This document shows, one piece after another, positions 48,086 through 58,600 of a stretch of 64,000 bases of DNA (position 1 is its first letter; the number at the start of each line of letters is the position of its first letter). Source of the DNA: Neorhizobium sp. SHOUNA12A (GTDB lineage: Bacteria > Pseudomonadota > Alphaproteobacteria > Rhizobiales > Rhizobiaceae). The stretch is taken from assembly GCF_023006505.1 (NCBI RefSeq), contig NZ_JALBGV010000015.1:1-64000 (forward strand), read 5' to 3'. The position numbers were made by a program, and so were the translations under genes. Below the pieces are notes generated by a model. It was not told the origin of the DNA and did no database searches. It saw only the letters and a program-made list of their open reading frames with translations.

Positions 48086-49243
48086 ATGGCGAAATCTCTT
48101 GGGCCGGTTAAACGCAAATTTTCTCCCTGGGCTGATCCTTCAGCGGTTCCGTTCATCCGTTTCGAAAACATCACCAAGCGGTTCGGCACCTTCACCGCCG
48201 TGGATAACCTGACGCTCGATATCTACGAGCGGGAGTTCTTCTCGCTGCTCGGGCCGTCCGGTTGCGGCAAGACGACGCTGATGCGCATGCTCGCCGGCTT
48301 CGAGGAGCCGACCGAAGGCCGAATCCTGCTGCAGGGCAAGGATATTTCCGGCGTGCCACCCTATCGCCGGCCCACCAACATGATGTTCCAGTCCTACGCG
48401 CTCTTCCCGCATATGACGGTCGAAAAGAATGTCGCCTTCGGCCTGGAGCAGGACAATCTTCCGAAGGGTGAGGTCGCCGCCCGTGTCGAGGAGATGCTGA
48501 AGCTCGTCAAGCTGGAGCAGTTCGCCAAACGCAAGCCGAACCAGCTTTCCGGCGGTCAGCGCCAGCGCGTCGCGCTCGCCCGGTCTCTCGCCAAGCGCCC
48601 CAAGGTGCTGCTGCTCGACGAACCGCTCGGTGCGCTCGACAAGAAGCTGCGCGAAGAGACGCAGTTCGAGCTGATGGACCTGCAGACCAAGCTCGGCCTC
48701 ACCTTCCTGATCGTCACCCACGACCAGGAAGAGGCGATGACCGTGTCCGATCGTATCGCGGTCATGGACAAGGGCCTGATCATGCAGGTGGCAACGCCGG
48801 CCGAGATCTACGAAGCGCCGAACAGCCGCTACGTTGCGGATTTCATCGGCGACATCAATATCCTCGAAGGCACGGTCACCTCGACGGACAGCGCCCTCGG
48901 CATGCCCGGCTCGGTCAGGATCGACTGCGACGGGATCGCCGTCTCCGTCGAGCAGGAATGCCAGGCGGTGAAGGGTGACAAGGTCGCCTTCGCGGTGCGG
49001 CCGGAAAAGGTGCGTATCTCGCCCGATCAGCCGGCCGATATCTCGGCCAATGCGGTTTATGGCGAAGTCTGGGACATCGGTTATCTCGGCGACTTCTCGG
49101 TTTTCCTCGTCAAGCTCGCGGATGGCCGGGTGGTGCGTGCGGCGCAGGCCAACGTCTCCCGCCTCGTCGACCGGCCGATCACATTCGGCGACATGGTGTG
49201 GCTCACCTGGCCGCTCGATGCCGGCCTCGTGTTGACGCGTTGA
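48086..49243 (+). CDS. potG: Putrescine ABC transporter ATPase
   Basis: A 385-residue PotG/PotA-type ATPase. Walker A GPSGCGKTT, signature LSGGQRQRVALARS, Walker B VLLLDEPLGALD, switch His in VTHDQEEAMTV. The C-terminal TOBE-2 domain (about 285-380, FAVRPEKVRISPD) is present. It powers PotH-PotI. A GGGGTAAGGC stretch lies 2 to 11 bases before the start. Confidence 0.96.
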   Translation: MAKSLGPVKRKFSPWADPSAVPFIRFENITKRFGTFTAVDNLTLDIYEREFFSLLGPSGCGKTTLMRMLAGFEEPTEGRILLQGKDISGVPPYRRPTNMMFQSYALFPHMTVEKNVAFGLEQDNLPKGEVAARVEEMLKLVKLEQFAKRKPNQLSGGQRQRVALARSLAKRPKVLLLDEPLGALDKKLREETQFELMDLQTKLGLTFLIVTHDQEEAMTVSDRIAVMDKGLIMQVATPAEIYEAPNSRYVADFIGDINILEGTVTSTDSALGMPGSVRIDCDGIAVSVEQECQAVKGDKVAFAVRPEKVRISPDQPADISANAVYGEVWDIGYLGDFSVFLVKLADGRVVRAAQANVSRLVDRPITFGDMVWLTWPLDAGLVLTR

Positions 49244-49258
49244 GCGGGGGACAGGGAG

Positions 49259-50176
49259 ATGGCAAGCGTTTCCGAAACCCACCCCGCCAACAAACCCAAT
49301 CCCGCCCGCTGGCTGGTGGTCGCGGTTCCCTATCTCTGGCTGCTGCTGTTTTTCGCAGCGCCTTTCCTGATCATCTTCAAGATATCGTTGTCGGAGACGA
49401 CGATCGCCATGCCGCCCTATACGCCGCTCTTTGAAGGGTTTGGCGCATTCGGCGACTTCGTCTCGGAACTCGACTTCGACAACTACCTCTTCCTGACCGG
49501 CGACCCTCTTTACATCGAAGCCTACCTGTCTTCGCTGCGCATCGCCGTGATCTCAACCTTCCTGCTGCTGCTGATCGGTTATCCGATGGCGCTCGCCATG
49601 GCCCGCGCGCCGACGATGCTGCGGCCGACGTTGGTCATGCTGGTCATCCTGCCGTTCTGGACGTCGTTCCTGATCCGCGTCTATGCCTGGATCGGCATCC
49701 TGAAGCCCGACGGACTGCTGACGCTGCTGTTCCGGTCGGTCGGCCTTCTTGGCGTAGACGATCAGGTGCAGATCTTGCGCACCGATTATGCGGTCTTCAT
49801 CGGCATCGTTTATTCCTACCTGCCCTTCATGGTCCTGCCGCTCTATTCGGCACTGGAGAAGATGGACAATACGTTGTTGGAGGCCGCAAGCGATCTTGGC
49901 TGCCCGCCCTGGAAGGCGTTCTGGAAGATCACCTTCCCGCTGTCGCTGCCTGGCGTTATTGCCGGTTCGATGATCTGCTTCATTCCGATTACCGGCGAGT
50001 TCGTCATTCCGGATCTGCTCGGCGGCGCCGATACGCTGATGATCGGCAAGACGCTGTGGACGGAATTTTTCGGCAACCGCGACTGGCCGCTGGCATCGGC
50101 CGTGGCGGTCATCCTGCTGATCATGCTGGTCGTGCCAATCATGATTTTCCAGAACCAGCAGAAGAAGGTGGCTTGA
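49259..50176 (+). CDS. potH: Putrescine ABC transporter permease PotH
   Basis: A 305-residue permease of the PotB/PotH type with six membrane segments, beginning WLVVAVPYLWLLLFFAAPFL. The ATPase-contact EAA loop is about 212-232 (LLEAASDLGCPPWKAFWKIT). It starts 15 bases after potG with an AGGGAG box and ends one base before potI, forming the channel with PotI. Confidence 0.95.
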   Translation: MASVSETHPANKPNPARWLVVAVPYLWLLLFFAAPFLIIFKISLSETTIAMPPYTPLFEGFGAFGDFVSELDFDNYLFLTGDPLYIEAYLSSLRIAVISTFLLLLIGYPMALAMARAPTMLRPTLVMLVILPFWTSFLIRVYAWIGILKPDGLLTLLFRSVGLLGVDDQVQILRTDYAVFIGIVYSYLPFMVLPLYSALEKMDNTLLEAASDLGCPPWKAFWKITFPLSLPGVIAGSMICFIPITGEFVIPDLLGGADTLMIGKTLWTEFFGNRDWPLASAVAVILLIMLVVPIMIFQNQQKKVA

Positions 50177-50177
50177 G

Positions 50178-50996
50178 ATGAAATCATCCCGCTTCGACGC
50201 CACCGTCCTTACCCTCGGTTTCGCATTCCTCTACATCCCGATCATCATCCTGGTGGTCTATTCCTTCAATGCTTCCAAGCTGGTCACCGTCTGGGGCGGC
50301 TTTTCGCTGCAGTGGTACCGCACCATGTGGTCGAACCAGGGCCTCATGGACGCCGCCTGGGTGACCGCACGCGTTGGCGTCATCAGCGCCACGATCGGCA
50401 CGGTGCTGGGCACGCTTGCGGCGCTTGCCCTGGTGCGGTTCACGCGCTTTCACGGCCGGATGCTATTTTCCGGGATGATCTATGCGCCGCTCGTCATGCC
50501 GGAAGTGATTACCGGCCTGTCGCTGCTGTTGCTGTTCGTCGCCGTCGGTATCGATCGCGGTTTCTGGACGGTCGTTATCGCGCATACGACATTCACCATG
50601 TGCTACGTGGCGATCGTCGTGCAGTCTCGGCTGCTGACCTTCGACCTCAGCCTGGAGGAGGCGGCGCTCGATCTCGGCTGTCCGCCAGTCAAGACTTTCT
50701 TCAAGATCACCCTGCCGCTGATCTTCCCCGCCGTGATCGCCGGCTGGATGCTGGCTTTCACCCTGTCGCTGGACGACCTCGTCATCGCGAGCTTCACGAC
50801 CGGTCCGGGTGCCACGACGCTGCCGATCAAGATCTACAGTCAGGTGCGCCTGGGCGTGACACCGGAAATCAATGCGATCTGCACCATCCTGATCGGACTG
50901 GTGACGATCGGCGTCATCATCGCCTCGATCAGCACCAAACAGACGGAAATGCGCCGCATCCGCGACGAGCATGTCGCCGCTCGCGGCACGACCTGA
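50178..50996 (+). CDS. potI: Putrescine ABC transporter permease PotI
   Basis: A 272-residue permease of the PotC/PotI type. Start FDATVLTLGFAFLYIPIIIL, EAA loop about 157-178 (EEAALDLGCPPVKTFFKITL) and SLDDLVIASFTTGPGATTLP near the C-terminus are typical. It is the last gene of potFGHI and converges on the small DUF6460-type gene with only three bases between stops. Confidence 0.95.
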   Translation: MKSSRFDATVLTLGFAFLYIPIIILVVYSFNASKLVTVWGGFSLQWYRTMWSNQGLMDAAWVTARVGVISATIGTVLGTLAALALVRFTRFHGRMLFSGMIYAPLVMPEVITGLSLLLLFVAVGIDRGFWTVVIAHTTFTMCYVAIVVQSRLLTFDLSLEEAALDLGCPPVKTFFKITLPLIFPAVIAGWMLAFTLSLDDLVIASFTTGPGATTLPIKIYSQVRLGVTPEINAICTILIGLVTIGVIIASISTKQTEMRRIRDEHVAARGTT

Positions 50997-50999
50997 CGA

Positions 51000-51245
51000 T
51001 CATTCGCCCCGCGGCGGCAGGAAGATATAGATGAGCAGCCACGCCGGCAGCACGATCACGGCGCCGAGCACGATGCGTGGCACCGACCAGATATAGGCGT
51101 TTTCGAGCCCGACCCTGATATCGTCCGGCGTCAGATGCAGGAGCGCCAGTAGCGTCGGCATGGTGATGCCGAAGAAGCTGAGCACTGCGCCCATGATGAG
51201 GCAGGCGAGCAGCGCCTTGCATAGACTGATCAGGAATCTCGACAC
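51000..51245 (-). CDS. Small two-helix membrane protein (DUF6460-type, putative)
   Basis: An 81-residue protein with two hydrophobic segments (about 7-27 and 54-75, VPRIVLGAVIVLPAWLLIYI). Between them is TPDDIRVGLENAYIWSVPR, which may form an amphipathic loop. It resembles the short rhizobial DUF6460 proteins I remember; function is unknown. It follows the AsmA-like gene on the same strand by 28 bases and is probably in its operon. Confidence 0.6.
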   Translation of the reverse strand: MSRFLISLCKALLACLIMGAVLSFFGITMPTLLALLHLTPDDIRVGLENAYIWSVPRIVLGAVIVLPAWLLIYIFLPPRGE

Positions 51246-51273
51246 CAGATAACCCCCATCCGGTTGATTCGGT

Positions 51274-53133
51274 TCATTGTAGGGGCTTTGCCGGAGTTTG
51301 CGAAACAGGCCAGATGACCGGGTTCGGCCAGGAGCCGCCGATGAAGACCATCAGCGGTGCCGCCTTGGTGCCCTGCGCAATCGGCTCGATGGTTGCGGAG
51401 AGCGCGAGGCTGCTGTTGATGTAGGGAACAACGCCGGAAAGCGTCAGGTTCTCGGAAGGGCCGGTGATCTTTCCTTCGCGGATATCCGCCGAACCATCCG
51501 CGAGATTGGCAGAGATGTCGATATGGTCGAATTCCAGGCTGCCGCTGCCGGCATCGCTCAAGGGAAAATAGGGTTTTTGAGCTGCAAGCTGCCGGACGCC
51601 GGCAAGGTTGACGCCGGAAAGCGAGCCGCGGTCCGTCCGAAAGCGTAGGGTGCCTTTCGCATTGCGCCAAGCTTCCGGTTCCAGCGGCCGATCGACGTCG
51701 AGCGCCAGATCCAGCGACCCGCGCGCCGCCGGAAGCGGGCCGGCGAGGCCAAGTTCCTTGACGATATTGCCGAAATCCGCGTCCTGGATGGCAAGGCGCA
51801 ACGCCACGGCTCCGGCCGCACCGCCCTTCACCGTGGCGATCCGGCCGGTCAGTCGGCCGGTCTCGAAATCGCTGTCGGCGATGTCGATGCGCGATTGCTC
51901 GCCGACGTTCATGATGCTTACTGCGGCTTCCGAAAGCTGGAAAGGCCCGAGCGTCGCCTGCTGGGCGGAAAGCCTCAGGTCGAGTTCCAGGCCGGCGAGA
52001 TGGCCATTGCCCTGACTGGTGTCACCCATGGCGCGCGGCGCGATGGCGGCAAGCGCTGCGGAAAGATCCATCCGGTCGAAGGCGAGCGTACCGGTGAGCC
52101 TCGCCGGCCGGTCAGGCGACAGCACGAGATCGAGTATGCCGGTCGCCTTGGTGTCGTTCAGCCCGAGGGACAGGTTGTCCAAACGCAAGATGTCTTCGTT
52201 GGTGACGAGCCGGGTATTCAACGAGAAGCTCTTCAGGCGTTCGACACCGGCAAAGTTCAGCCCGGCCCAGCGCATCGCCGTCAAAAGGTCGGGAACTGTC
52301 AGTTCGGCATCGCCGGAAAGAAACGCATGCGCCGCCAGATTGGCGACGCCGCGGAACTGGCCATGAAAGAGAGCGGATGCCATCGTGCCGGAGATGTTGC
52401 CGCTTTTGCCCGAGAGCAGCAGCAGCGGCTGCGTCGAACTCATATCCAGCGTCAGCGCCTGGCCGTTGAGATTGGCATCTGCCTTCAGTTCCAAGCCCCG
52501 GGACAGCCAGGGCCAGTCGAGCGTGCCGTTGATCGACTGGAACCGCGTGATCCGGCCGCTGGCGATGTCGGAGATCTCGAATGTCCCGTTGCTGATGCGG
52601 ACATCGCCCATCCGCGCATCGTCATCCGTCGCCAGTGCCTGACTGCTGCCGTCCGGCCGCGCATCGCGCACGGCGCGGCTGAGCAGCCCGTCATTCGCCC
52701 AGTCGAGCCTGCCGTCGGCCTCCCTGAGGACATAGATCTCCGGGTTTGTGAGGCGAAAATCCTTGAACTCCGGCCGCCCGAGCAGAGCCTGCAGAAGATC
52801 GAAAGAAGCCGAAAGCCGCGAGACCCGGCCGAGCACCCGCTCGCCACCCTCCGCCTGCTTGCGGATGGTGATCTCCCTGAGCGTGATCCTGGGCTCCGGC
52901 CAGAAGCGAATATCCGGCGTCCCCTCAATCGTTACATCGTGGCCGGTCCATTCGGCGACCGCCCGCTCCATGCTTTCGCGCACTACGGTCGATGAAATCA
53001 GGAACGGCGCGATGAGCTGGAAAAGCGAAAAGAGGCACACTGCGATGATGGCGCCGATCAGAACGCGGCGCGATCGCCGGCCCAGCGGGCGGCTCAGGTT
53101 CTTCCGTAGATGTCCGAACGGGTTGGTGAGCAT
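51274..53133 (-). CDS. AsmA-family protein
   Basis: A 619-residue inner-membrane-anchored protein. It has one N-terminal helix (about 25-45, VLIGAIIAVCLFSLFQLIAP) followed by a long periplasmic beta-rich region. The early motif VTIEGTPDIRFWPEPRITLR and the C-terminal RGSLDLALDVDRPLEPEAWR segment are AsmA-like. AsmA/TamB proteins are thought to help move phospholipids between membranes. I chose the ATG giving MLTNPFGHLRKNL; a TTG at 53172 adds 13 residues. It has no close functional tie to its neighbours. Confidence 0.8.
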   Translation of the reverse strand: MLTNPFGHLRKNLSRPLGRRSRRVLIGAIIAVCLFSLFQLIAPFLISSTVVRESMERAVAEWTGHDVTIEGTPDIRFWPEPRITLREITIRKQAEGGERVLGRVSRLSASFDLLQALLGRPEFKDFRLTNPEIYVLREADGRLDWANDGLLSRAVRDARPDGSSQALATDDDARMGDVRISNGTFEISDIASGRITRFQSINGTLDWPWLSRGLELKADANLNGQALTLDMSSTQPLLLLSGKSGNISGTMASALFHGQFRGVANLAAHAFLSGDAELTVPDLLTAMRWAGLNFAGVERLKSFSLNTRLVTNEDILRLDNLSLGLNDTKATGILDLVLSPDRPARLTGTLAFDRMDLSAALAAIAPRAMGDTSQGNGHLAGLELDLRLSAQQATLGPFQLSEAAVSIMNVGEQSRIDIADSDFETGRLTGRIATVKGGAAGAVALRLAIQDADFGNIVKELGLAGPLPAARGSLDLALDVDRPLEPEAWRNAKGTLRFRTDRGSLSGVNLAGVRQLAAQKPYFPLSDAGSGSLEFDHIDISANLADGSADIREGKITGPSENLTLSGVVPYINSSLALSATIEPIAQGTKAAPLMVFIGGSWPNPVIWPVSQTPAKPLQ

Positions 53134-53329
53134 GATCACACGCGCATTATAGGAAATGCTGGGTTCGCGCAAATCCGGGAAACTTCCCTGGCGGTCTCCT
53201 TTATAATGCGGTGCAACATGCTATAAAAACCGATACGCTGCGACCTCGCAGGATCTGGCGTGGATGGAGATGGGGCAGAACCCTGGTTCCGATGTCGGGG
53301 TGGGGTTCTCCGAGGGTGGAGGAATGGGA

Positions 53330-55282
53330 ATGGGCAATGAACAGCCGCTCTGGAAGCCCTCGAAAGAAGCGCAGCAGAAAACCCCGCTTTATCATTTCAT
53401 CAGCTGGTGCGCCGAGCGCTTTGGCAAAAGTTTTCCCGACTATGATGCGTTCTACGCGTGGTCGATCGGCGAGCGCGCCGATTTCTGGTCCGCGGTCTGG
53501 GAATTCTGCGGCGTCAAGGGCGAGCGTGGCGACCGAGTGCTGATCAACGGCGAAGACATGCTTGCCGCCCGCTTTTTCCCTGATGCCACGCTGAATTTCG
53601 CAGAAAATCTACTTTCCGGAACAGGCGCCGGAGACGCGCTGATCTTCCGCGGCGAGGACAAGGCGAGCTATCGCTGGTCCTGGGATAGGCTTCGCGCCGA
53701 AGTCTCCCGCCTGCAGCAGGCCTTCAGGGGGCTTGGCATCGAGAAGGGCGACCGTGTCGCCGCGATGATGCCGAATATGCCGGAAACCGTTGCCTGCATG
53801 CTGGCCGCCGCCTCGATCGGAGCCATCTGGTCTTCCTGTTCACCTGATTTTGGCGAACAGGGCGTGCTCGACCGTTTCAGCCAGATCGACCCAAAACTGT
53901 TCATCACCTGCGACGGTTACTGGTACAATGGCAAGCTCCAGGACGTCGCCGCCAAGGTGAGGGCAGTTTCCGAGGTGCTGAAGACGCCGGTTCTGGTCGT
54001 GCCTTATGCGGGCGACGCGCTGACACTGGCCGCATCGCTTGCCGATGGCCGCATGCTTGCGGATTTCACGGCGCTTTATGAAGCAAGGGCCGTCGACTTC
54101 GAGCCGTTGCCGTTCTCCCATCCGCTCTACATTCTCTTCTCGTCCGGTACGACCGGGGTGCCGAAATGCATCGTCCATTCGGCCGGCGGCACGCTGCTAC
54201 AGCATCTCAAGGAACATCGCTTCCATTGCGGCCTCGAGCCCGGCGAAAAGCTGTTTTATTTCACCACCTGCGGCTGGATGATGTGGAATTGGCTGGCGTC
54301 AGGCCTTGCAGCCGGCGCCACGCTCTGCCTGTTCGACGGTTCGCCGTTTGCGCCGGATGGCAACGTCCTGTTCGACTATGCCGAAGCTGAAAAGTTCGCG
54401 GTGTTCGGCACCTCGGCAAAATATATCGACGCGGTCCGCAAGGGCGGCATCGCACCGAAGCAGAGCCACGATCTGGCCGCGCTCAGGCTCGTCATCTCCA
54501 CCGGTTCGCCGCTCTCGCCGGAAGGTTTTTCCTTTGTCTACGAAGGCATCAAATCCGACGTGCATCTGGCCTCGATTTCGGGCGGTACCGACATCGTTTC
54601 CACCTTCGTGCTCGGCAATCCCCTGAAGCCGGTCTGGCGTGGCGAGATCCAGGGGCCAGGCCTGGGGCTTGCCGTCGACGTCTGGAACGACGATGGCAAG
54701 CCGGTGCGCCGGGAAAAGGGCGAGCTCGTCTGCACCAAGGCCTTCCCGTGCATGCCGCTCATGTTCTGGAACGATCCCGGAGGCCAGAAATATCGCGCCG
54801 CCTATTTCGAGCGCTTCGAGAATGTCTGGTGCCACGGCGATTTCGCCGAATGGACCGAACATGACGGCATCGTCATCCACGGCCGTTCGGACGCGACGCT
54901 CAATCCGGGCGGCGTGCGGATCGGCACCGCCGAGATCTACAATCAGGTGGAGCAAATGGAGGAGGTCGTGGAAGCCATCTGCATCGGCCAGGACTGGGAC
55001 GACGACGTCCGCGTCATCCTGTTCGTCCGCCTCGCGAACGGCCTGGCGCTGAGTGACGATCTTGCCAGGGCGATCAAGGCCCGCATCCGCACCGGCGCAT
55101 CGCCGCGCCACGTGCCGGCCAAGGTCATCCAGGTCGCCGATATCCCCCGCACCAAGTCCGGTAAGATTGTCGAACTCGCAGTCCGCGACGTCGTGCACGG
55201 CCGGGCGGTCAGGAACAAGGAGACGCTCGCCAACCCGGAAGCGCTTGATCTGTTCGACGGCCTTGCCGAGTTGAAAAGCTGA
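53330..55282 (+). CDS. acsA2: Acetoacetyl-CoA synthetase
   Basis: This 650-residue ligase activates acetoacetate to acetoacetyl-CoA, needed to use PHB and acetoacetate. ANL-family motifs: ILFSSGTTGVPKCIVHS (A3), GDFAEWTEHDGIVIHGRSDA, and the adenylation Lys in PRTKSGKIVELAV near the C-terminus. YFTTCGWMMWNWLASGLAAG is typical of acetoacetate-CoA ligase. The ATG at 53330 is chosen since GGAGG lies about 7 bases before it and it gives the family length; earlier ATGs at 53264, 53270 and 53324 exist. In S. meliloti the orthologue lies between pot and cbrA, as here. Confidence 0.93.
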   Translation: MGNEQPLWKPSKEAQQKTPLYHFISWCAERFGKSFPDYDAFYAWSIGERADFWSAVWEFCGVKGERGDRVLINGEDMLAARFFPDATLNFAENLLSGTGAGDALIFRGEDKASYRWSWDRLRAEVSRLQQAFRGLGIEKGDRVAAMMPNMPETVACMLAAASIGAIWSSCSPDFGEQGVLDRFSQIDPKLFITCDGYWYNGKLQDVAAKVRAVSEVLKTPVLVVPYAGDALTLAASLADGRMLADFTALYEARAVDFEPLPFSHPLYILFSSGTTGVPKCIVHSAGGTLLQHLKEHRFHCGLEPGEKLFYFTTCGWMMWNWLASGLAAGATLCLFDGSPFAPDGNVLFDYAEAEKFAVFGTSAKYIDAVRKGGIAPKQSHDLAALRLVISTGSPLSPEGFSFVYEGIKSDVHLASISGGTDIVSTFVLGNPLKPVWRGEIQGPGLGLAVDVWNDDGKPVRREKGELVCTKAFPCMPLMFWNDPGGQKYRAAYFERFENVWCHGDFAEWTEHDGIVIHGRSDATLNPGGVRIGTAEIYNQVEQMEEVVEAICIGQDWDDDVRVILFVRLANGLALSDDLARAIKARIRTGASPRHVPAKVIQVADIPRTKSGKIVELAVRDVVHGRAVRNKETLANPEALDLFDGLAELKS

Positions 55283-55359
55283 ATGGCCGGGTATCCTCGA
55301 TGAGGCGAGATGTATCGATGCGGTACATCTCCAGCATAAATTCCAGAAATGGAGCGCCG

Positions 55360-55374
55360 TTAACGCGCTATTAA
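55360..55374. promoter_or_regulatory. CtrA-type box between acsA2 and cbrA
   Basis: TTAA-CGCGCTA-TTAA, a perfect TTAA-N7-TTAA. It lies 78 bases after acsA2 and about 85 bases before the compact hairpin/terminator of the candidate sRNA, so it cannot serve either flanking coding gene's 5' end: acsA2 ends before it, and cbrA is read towards it. Confidence 0.55.
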
Positions 55375-55404
55375 GCCGCTTTGATCAAAAGTGGAGCAAC
55401 ATGG

Positions 55405-55520
55405 TTTCGTCTCGTGTATGAAATACGCCTAGCCGCGAGCTTTCATAGACATGACGTCTCCACCGACCCTCGTTGGACAGCATTAAACTTCAAAGGCAGC
55501 TTCGGCTGCCTTTCTTTTCA
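55405..55520 (+). ncRNA. Candidate small RNA in the acsA2-cbrA gap
   Basis: The 345-base gap between acsA2 and cbrA (55283-55627) has no convincing protein gene. It holds a CtrA-type box (55360-55374), then a stem TCCACCGA / TCGTTGGA with a CCC loop (55459-55477, one mismatch), an unstructured AT-rich linker, and an intrinsic terminator (55492-55520). This arrangement, internal hairpin, single-stranded linker, terminator with T-rich tail, is that of an Hfq-type sRNA of roughly 80-115 bases. The 5' end is a guess from the box. I do not assign a known family. Confidence 0.4.
55492..55520 (+). terminator. Intrinsic terminator with UUCG tetraloop
   Basis: AAAGGCAGC-TTCG-GCTGCCTTT, a 9-bp perfect stem with the extra-stable C(UUCG)G loop, followed by TCTTTTC. 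It lies 210 bases after acsA2, far for that gene, which supports a separate short transcript ending here. Confidence 0.88.
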
Positions 55521-55627
55521 CGTTATTCTCAACTCTGAGATGCCGATAGGTTCGATCTCAACCGTGTCCCGTTGGCGAGAAACAGGGTATTACCTGCGGC
55601 ATGCCAAATCCGGTTACAATCTCCTGA

Positions 55628-58600
55628 TCAGTTCGCCAGCACCCGCGGCGAAGGGAAGGTGATCTCCACCAGCGTGCCCTCGTTCGGCGCCGAAGTGATC
55701 GCGAAGGCGGCGCGATTTGCGTCGACCATCGCCTTTGTCAGCGGCAGGCCAAGACCGGTACCGTCGCCGCGCTTGTGCGAGGCGCTCGATACCTGGCGGA
55801 ACGGCTTCATGGCAAGCTCCAGCTCCGAGCGGGTCATGCCGATGCCGGTATCGCGGACACGAAGTACCACGTTTCCATTGGTCTCGTAGGCGGTGGAGAC
55901 GACGATCTGGCCGCCCGAGGGCGTGAAGCGGATGGCGTTCGACAGGATGTTCAGCACGATCTGCTTGATCGAGCGCGGATCGGCGACCACCTGCGGCACG
56001 GCATGCGAGAGCGCCGTGCGGATGATGACGCGCTGGCTGTTTGCCTGCGGCTGCACCAGCGAGACGGCTTCCGACACCGCCTCGTTGAGGCCGACGGCGA
56101 CGAAATCGAGCTCCATCTCGCCTGCCTCGATCTTGGAAATGTCGAGGAGGTCGTTGACGATATCGAGCACATGCCGGCCGGAGCGGCTGATGTCGTTGGC
56201 ATATTCGACGTAACGCGCATGGCCGATCTGGCCGAAGCGCTCGCTCGCCATCATGTCGGCAAAGCCGATGATCGCGTTGAGCGGCGTGCGGATTTCATGG
56301 CTCACATGGGCGAGGAATTCGCTCTTATGGGCATTTGCGGTCTCGGCGGCGCGCTTGGCGGTACGCAGCTCGTCTTCGGTGCGCTTCCACTGGGTGATGT
56401 CGCGGATGACGGCGCAATAACCGTTCGAGGAGGTCAGCTTGCCGATCGTCATGAACAGCGGCAGGAATCCGCCGGAAGCTTCGCGGCCGATCACTTCGCG
56501 GCCGTCGTTGAGGACGCTGGCGACGCCGTGGCCGGCAAGGCCTGCGAGATAATCGAGGATCGCCCGCTGGCTCTCGTGCGCAAACAGCGTGACGAAGGGT
56601 TTGCCGCTGATCTCTTCATTGTCGTAGTTGAAGAGCGCGCTCGCCGCCCGGTTCACCGAGCGGATGTCGCCTTCCGCACCGATGATGACCACGCCGTCGG
56701 TGGCGGTTTCCAGGATCGCGCGCAGTTCCGTTACCTCGACCTGCAGCTTTGCCAGCTGGTCGGCGGCGCGGGGTGCGCGCAACGGAATGACTTCTGCCGC
56801 TTGGCCGTCCTCGGTGGAGCCCTGTACCTCGGCCACGACCGGCATCAGCGCCAGCATGAGGACAGTCGAATTGTCCCAGCGGACGGATTGAAGGCGTGCC
56901 GTCACCGGCACCAGTTCGTCGTCGGCGCGCACCACGACCATGCCGCCGGCCTCCGCCGTCTTGCCTTCGAGATCCTGGCGCTGCAGCAATGCATCGAGAC
57001 CGCCGACGTCCGCCAGTTCGTCGATCGAAGCATAACCGGTCAGCCGCAGGAATTCCGGATTTCCGTGGATCAAAAGGTCGCCGCTGTGCACGAGAAGCGC
57101 CACCGGCATCTGGTCGACGATCTCCGCGGAAAGGCCGATCCGCTCGCGGACCGGGATCATCTGGCTCAACAGTTCACGATCGGACAGCTCCGGATGCGGG
57201 TCGGCGGGCGCCTCTGCGGCATCTTCCACCTCTTCAGTGGGCTCGATCGGCGCGTCGGCAAAAGCCTCGTTCGCTTCTTCGGCGAATGCGATCGCCTCTT
57301 CCTCGGAAATCTCTTCTGAAACGGGGGCGACAGGTTCCTCGCGCACAGTCTCATGTTCGAGCTGGGTGAGCTCTATCGCGGTCGGCTCGTTCGGTTCGAC
57401 AGCGGGTACCTCCGCCTCGGTCGAGGTCTCCGGCTTCTTTTCCTCGTTGCGGCGGCCGACGAAATTGTCGAGCTGGCGGGCGATCTCGCGGAAAGCAGCC
57501 TGTTCGACGGGGGTCAGCCCGTCGCGGCGGTTGGAGCGACGCTCCTCGAGCTGGATGACCTTGTCGGAATGGCGGCGGCCGGCGTTTTCGACGATCCGGA
57601 GCGCCGGGCGTTCGCCGGCCGGCCAGTCGAGCAGCGAAGGGATCTGCCGGCCGGACATGGACGGCTGCGGCCTGTCCTCCGGGGCAGGCTCCAACGGCAG
57701 GTCTTTCGCAAGCAAGTCTTCGGATGGTGTCGCATCGGCGGATATGTCCTCGGCGACCGCAGGCTGCTCGGCATCTTCCGCGAGTTCCGGCTCTTCGAAC
57801 GCGGCGTGCTCCTCGGCCGCAGAAGTCTCTGCAGCCGGTTTTGCACTCGCGGAGCTTTCAGCGTTTGCGTCTTCGGCCGAGCCTATCCCAGCTGGCGCAC
57901 CGATGGCTTCGTCCTGCCCGACGGCCAAACCGTCTCCTGGCGCCAAGTCCGCTGCATCGGCGGGCATCTCATAGGCTTCGGAAACAGTCTCAGCTTCCGG
58001 TTCGGCCACATCCTCCGGCACGGCGCGGGTCAGCGTCAGGCCAACTGCGTTCGGATCCTCGGCTGCATCGCCGATGCGCACGATGCCGAAACCGCGAAAA
58101 CCGTCGAACTCGCGGGTACGGGTATAGGTCGGCAGCGCGGCGAGATCGACCGGCACCATCAAAGACGTGCCCTCGACAGGCCACCAGATCGTCTTGCCGG
58201 ACCAGGTATCGCGCTTGTTGAGCAGTTCGGTGATCTTGCCCTCGGGGTCAAGGTAGAAGAGGGCGGCGAGATCGGTAAAGGCCATGCCGTTGATATCGGC
58301 GGCATGCGGGCCGACAGCGTCGGCAAATTCGCTCGAAACTTCCCTGAACCGGCCCTCGGCATCGATCTTCCAGACGAAACGGGTCGCGCGCCCGTCGCGG
58401 CGGAAAACGAAACCGTCCGGTTCCGGCGCGGCAATTTCGGCGGCTGCGGGTTCGGCTGCAGGCGCTGCCTCCACCATCTCAGGCTCGCCAGCCACGGTTT
58501 CTTCGGTGGCGGTTTCGGAAACGACCTCTTCCTCCGCCCCGATCGTTGCTGCCGAGGAAACAGCATCGATTTCCGCGGTCGGTGCTGCCGTTTCAGGCGC

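Noticed and set aside
55381-55662. 93-codon ORF in the acsA2-cbrA gap
   Set aside because: It runs through the intrinsic terminator, has no ribosome site and an unlikely composition; the region fits an RNA better.
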